The notes under the pieces were generated by a model. That model had not been told where the DNA came from and ran no database searches. It saw nothing but the letters and a program-made list of their open reading frames with translations. The position numbers and the translations under genes are program-made. A stretch of 6,768 nt of DNA from Chthoniobacterales bacterium (GTDB taxonomy: Bacteria > Verrucomicrobiota > Verrucomicrobiia > Chthoniobacterales > UBA10450). Location: assembly GCA_013695905.1 (NCBI GenBank), contig JACCZQ010000549.1, positions 1-6,768 of the forward strand, read 5' to 3'. Positions 5,511 to 6,768 of the stretch are shown one piece after another. Positions within the stretch are counted from its first letter, which is position 1, and each line of letters opens with the position of its first letter.

Positions 5511-6768
5511 GTCTCGTTTCGTGGCGGACCGTGGTTTCGGACGCCACTTTCCAAAATGTTCCGGACCTTGCGGGCAAGTGTTTGCCAAGTGAACGGCTTC
5601 GGCAGGAAGTCGACGGGGACTGCAGCGGCCGGGCCTGTAGGGAGCGGCTCTGCGTGGCCGGCCGTCAGCAGCACCTTCAGCGCCGGGTTGGCGAGGGCGA
5701 GGCGGCCGATCAGATCGTGACCGTTGGTTTGCGGCATTTTCAAATCGGTCACCAATAGATGAATGCCACGGCTTCCGCGAGTGGCGATGGCGCGTCCGGC
5801 ATCCTCCTCATCTTCTGCCACGAGCACATCGTAGCCGAGATTCCGCAACAGCAGCGCGACGACTTCAGCCACGGCTGGTTCCTCCTCGACGACGAGGATG
5901 GTCTCGGAGCCGTGGGGAGCCTCCCGCGGGTGGTCGGTTCTTGCGATCTCGATCGCGGGCGCATCGACGCGCGGCAGATAGAGCGTAAACTCCGTCCCGT
6001 GACCGGGCTCGCTCTCGCACGCGAGCCAGCCGCCGCTTTGCTGCGCGATCGCCTGACAGCTCGACAACCCGAGACCGGCACCGTGGCCCGCCCGCTTCGT
6101 GGTGAAGAACGGCTCAAACATCCGCTCCATCACCCCGGGTGACATGCCCGGGCCGTCGTCGCGGACGGAGAGCGCCACGTAATCGCGCAGCACGATGGAG
6201 CCGTTGTTCGCATCGGGGTCCGGCATCGAGACGGCGCGCGTCGAAATGGTGATCGCCCCCGCTCCGGACATCGCCTCGCATGCGTTCGCCACCAGGTTGA
6301 GCAGGAGCTGTTCGATTTGGCCGGCGTCCGCGCGCGCGCTCGGGAGTTCCCGCGGAAGATCGGTGGAGAGAGTCACGCGATCGCCGGTGACCTGCCGCAG
6401 CGTTTTCTCGAAATCGCGCACCAAGACTCTGAGGTTGAGAGGGACCGGCTGCGAAGGGAGCCGGCGACTGAATGCCAGCAGCTGCTTGTTGAGCGCGGCC
6501 GCGCGGTCGGCGGCGCGCAGGATTCGCCCGAGATGACTCCGCTCTCGCTCGGCCTCCGGCACGCGCGTGAGCATCATGGTGCCGTAGCCGATGATGGCGG
6601 TGAGGAAATTGTTGAAGTGGTGCGCCACCCCGGCGGCGAGCAGGCCGATCGCCTCGGTCTTTTGCGCGTGGAGAAAGCGCCGCTGCGAACGCTCGAGGCG
6701 TCGCGCAGTCTCCTGGTGCTGCGCCACCTCCTGGCGCAGACGGAGGTTCATCTGCTCCAGCTCGGTCG
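5507..6768 (-). CDS. Hybrid sensor histidine kinase with C-terminal receiver (5' end beyond window)
   Basis: An incomplete gene; the frame is open to the right edge, so the sensor region is missing. Residues are counted from an internal Met at 6751. Residues 1-35 are a charged, probably coiled-coil linker (LRLRQEVAQHQETARRLERS). The DHp domain (about 30-97) has the H-box GVAHHFNNFLTAI with phospho-His44. The ATPase domain (about 140-260) shows the N-box LLLNLVANACEAM, G1 DDGPGM (198-203), F-box FEPFFTTK (212-219) and G2 GHGAGLGLS (222-230). A receiver (about 284-400) follows with phosphoacceptor Asp336 (LLVTDLKMP), Thr363 and Lys385 (LPKPF). Its acidic pair is Glu289-Glu290 rather than Asp-Asp. 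His45 replaces the acidic residue that normally follows the phospho-His. No membrane segment is present in the visible part. The stop overlaps the next gene's start, a regulator that is its likely partner. The attached receiver may act in cis to tune the kinase. Confidence 0.9.
   Translation of the reverse strand, partial: TELEQMNLRLRQEVAQHQETARRLERSQRRFLHAQKTEAIGLLAAGVAHHFNNFLTAIIGYGTMMLTRVPEAERERSHLGRILRAADRAAALNKQLLAFSRRLPSQPVPLNLRVLVRDFEKTLRQVTGDRVTLSTDLPRELPSARADAGQIEQLLLNLVANACEAMSGAGAITISTRAVSMPDPDANNGSIVLRDYVALSVRDDGPGMSPGVMERMFEPFFTTKRAGHGAGLGLSSCQAIAQQSGGWLACESEPGHGTEFTLYLPRVDAPAIEIARTDHPREAPHGSETILVVEEEPAVAEVVALLLRNLGYDVLVAEDEEDAGRAIATRGSRGIHLLVTDLKMPQTNGHDLIGRLALANPALKVLLTAGHAEPLPTGPAAAVPVDFLPKPFTWQTLARKVRNILESGVRNHGPPRNET

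Noticed and set aside
5511..5588. Longer start of the response regulator at 5588
   Set aside because: The extra 26 residues do not resemble a receiver N-terminus and overlap the kinase gene; ATG 5510 fits both the family and the ATGA coupling.

Overview
The window looks like chromosomal DNA from a GC-rich, free-living Gram-negative bacterium. Verrucomicrobiota (Opitutus-like) is my best guess, with Acidobacteriota or Gemmatimonadota as alternatives. The guess rests on three things: an ADOP-type duplicated orphan permease, a small zinc-ribbon/tail-anchored protein of a kind I associate with Verrucomicrobiota, and GC-rich dispersed hairpin repeats plus a CTCCCAA heptamer array. No rRNA, tRNA or other taxonomic marker is present, so this is inference.

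Layout. Positions 1-780 hold no convincing gene. Within them, 29-121 and 184-275 are two inverted copies of one element of about 93 nt made of three hairpins, and base changes between the copies are compensatory in all three stems. An AT-rich promoter-like island (about 782-808) precedes a small single-pass membrane protein (861-1091). A strong stem-loop and then a hexamer/heptamer tandem repeat (1173-1255) follow. The repeat ends three bases before the ATG of an 830-residue MacB/FtsX-type permease (1259-3751) that has no ATPase domain.

From 3761 to the right edge all genes lie on the minus strand and converge on the permease with a 9-base gap. In transcription order they are: a hybrid histidine kinase whose start lies outside the window (5507-6768), a NarL/FixJ-type response regulator whose ATG overlaps the kinase stop as ATGA (4878-5510), a zinc-ribbon tail-anchored protein (4523-4819), and a soluble family 2 glycosyltransferase (3761-4516). 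The spacing is compatible with one operon, or with two coupled pairs (kinase + regulator; zinc ribbon + glycosyltransferase) separated by 58 bases.

How they may work together. The kinase has a DHp/CatA core and a C-terminal receiver, and is translationally coupled to a LuxR-type DNA-binding regulator, so signal output is transcriptional. The kinase shows two deviations from consensus: His-His in place of His-Asp/Glu in the H-box, and Glu-Glu in place of the receiver's acidic Asp pair. The permease and glycosyltransferase are envelope-related, but nothing in the sequence ties them functionally to the two-component system.

No CRISPR array, insertion sequence, phage gene or defence system was seen. 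The most unusual signals are non-coding: the covarying inverted hairpin pair and the heptamer array abutting the permease start codon.
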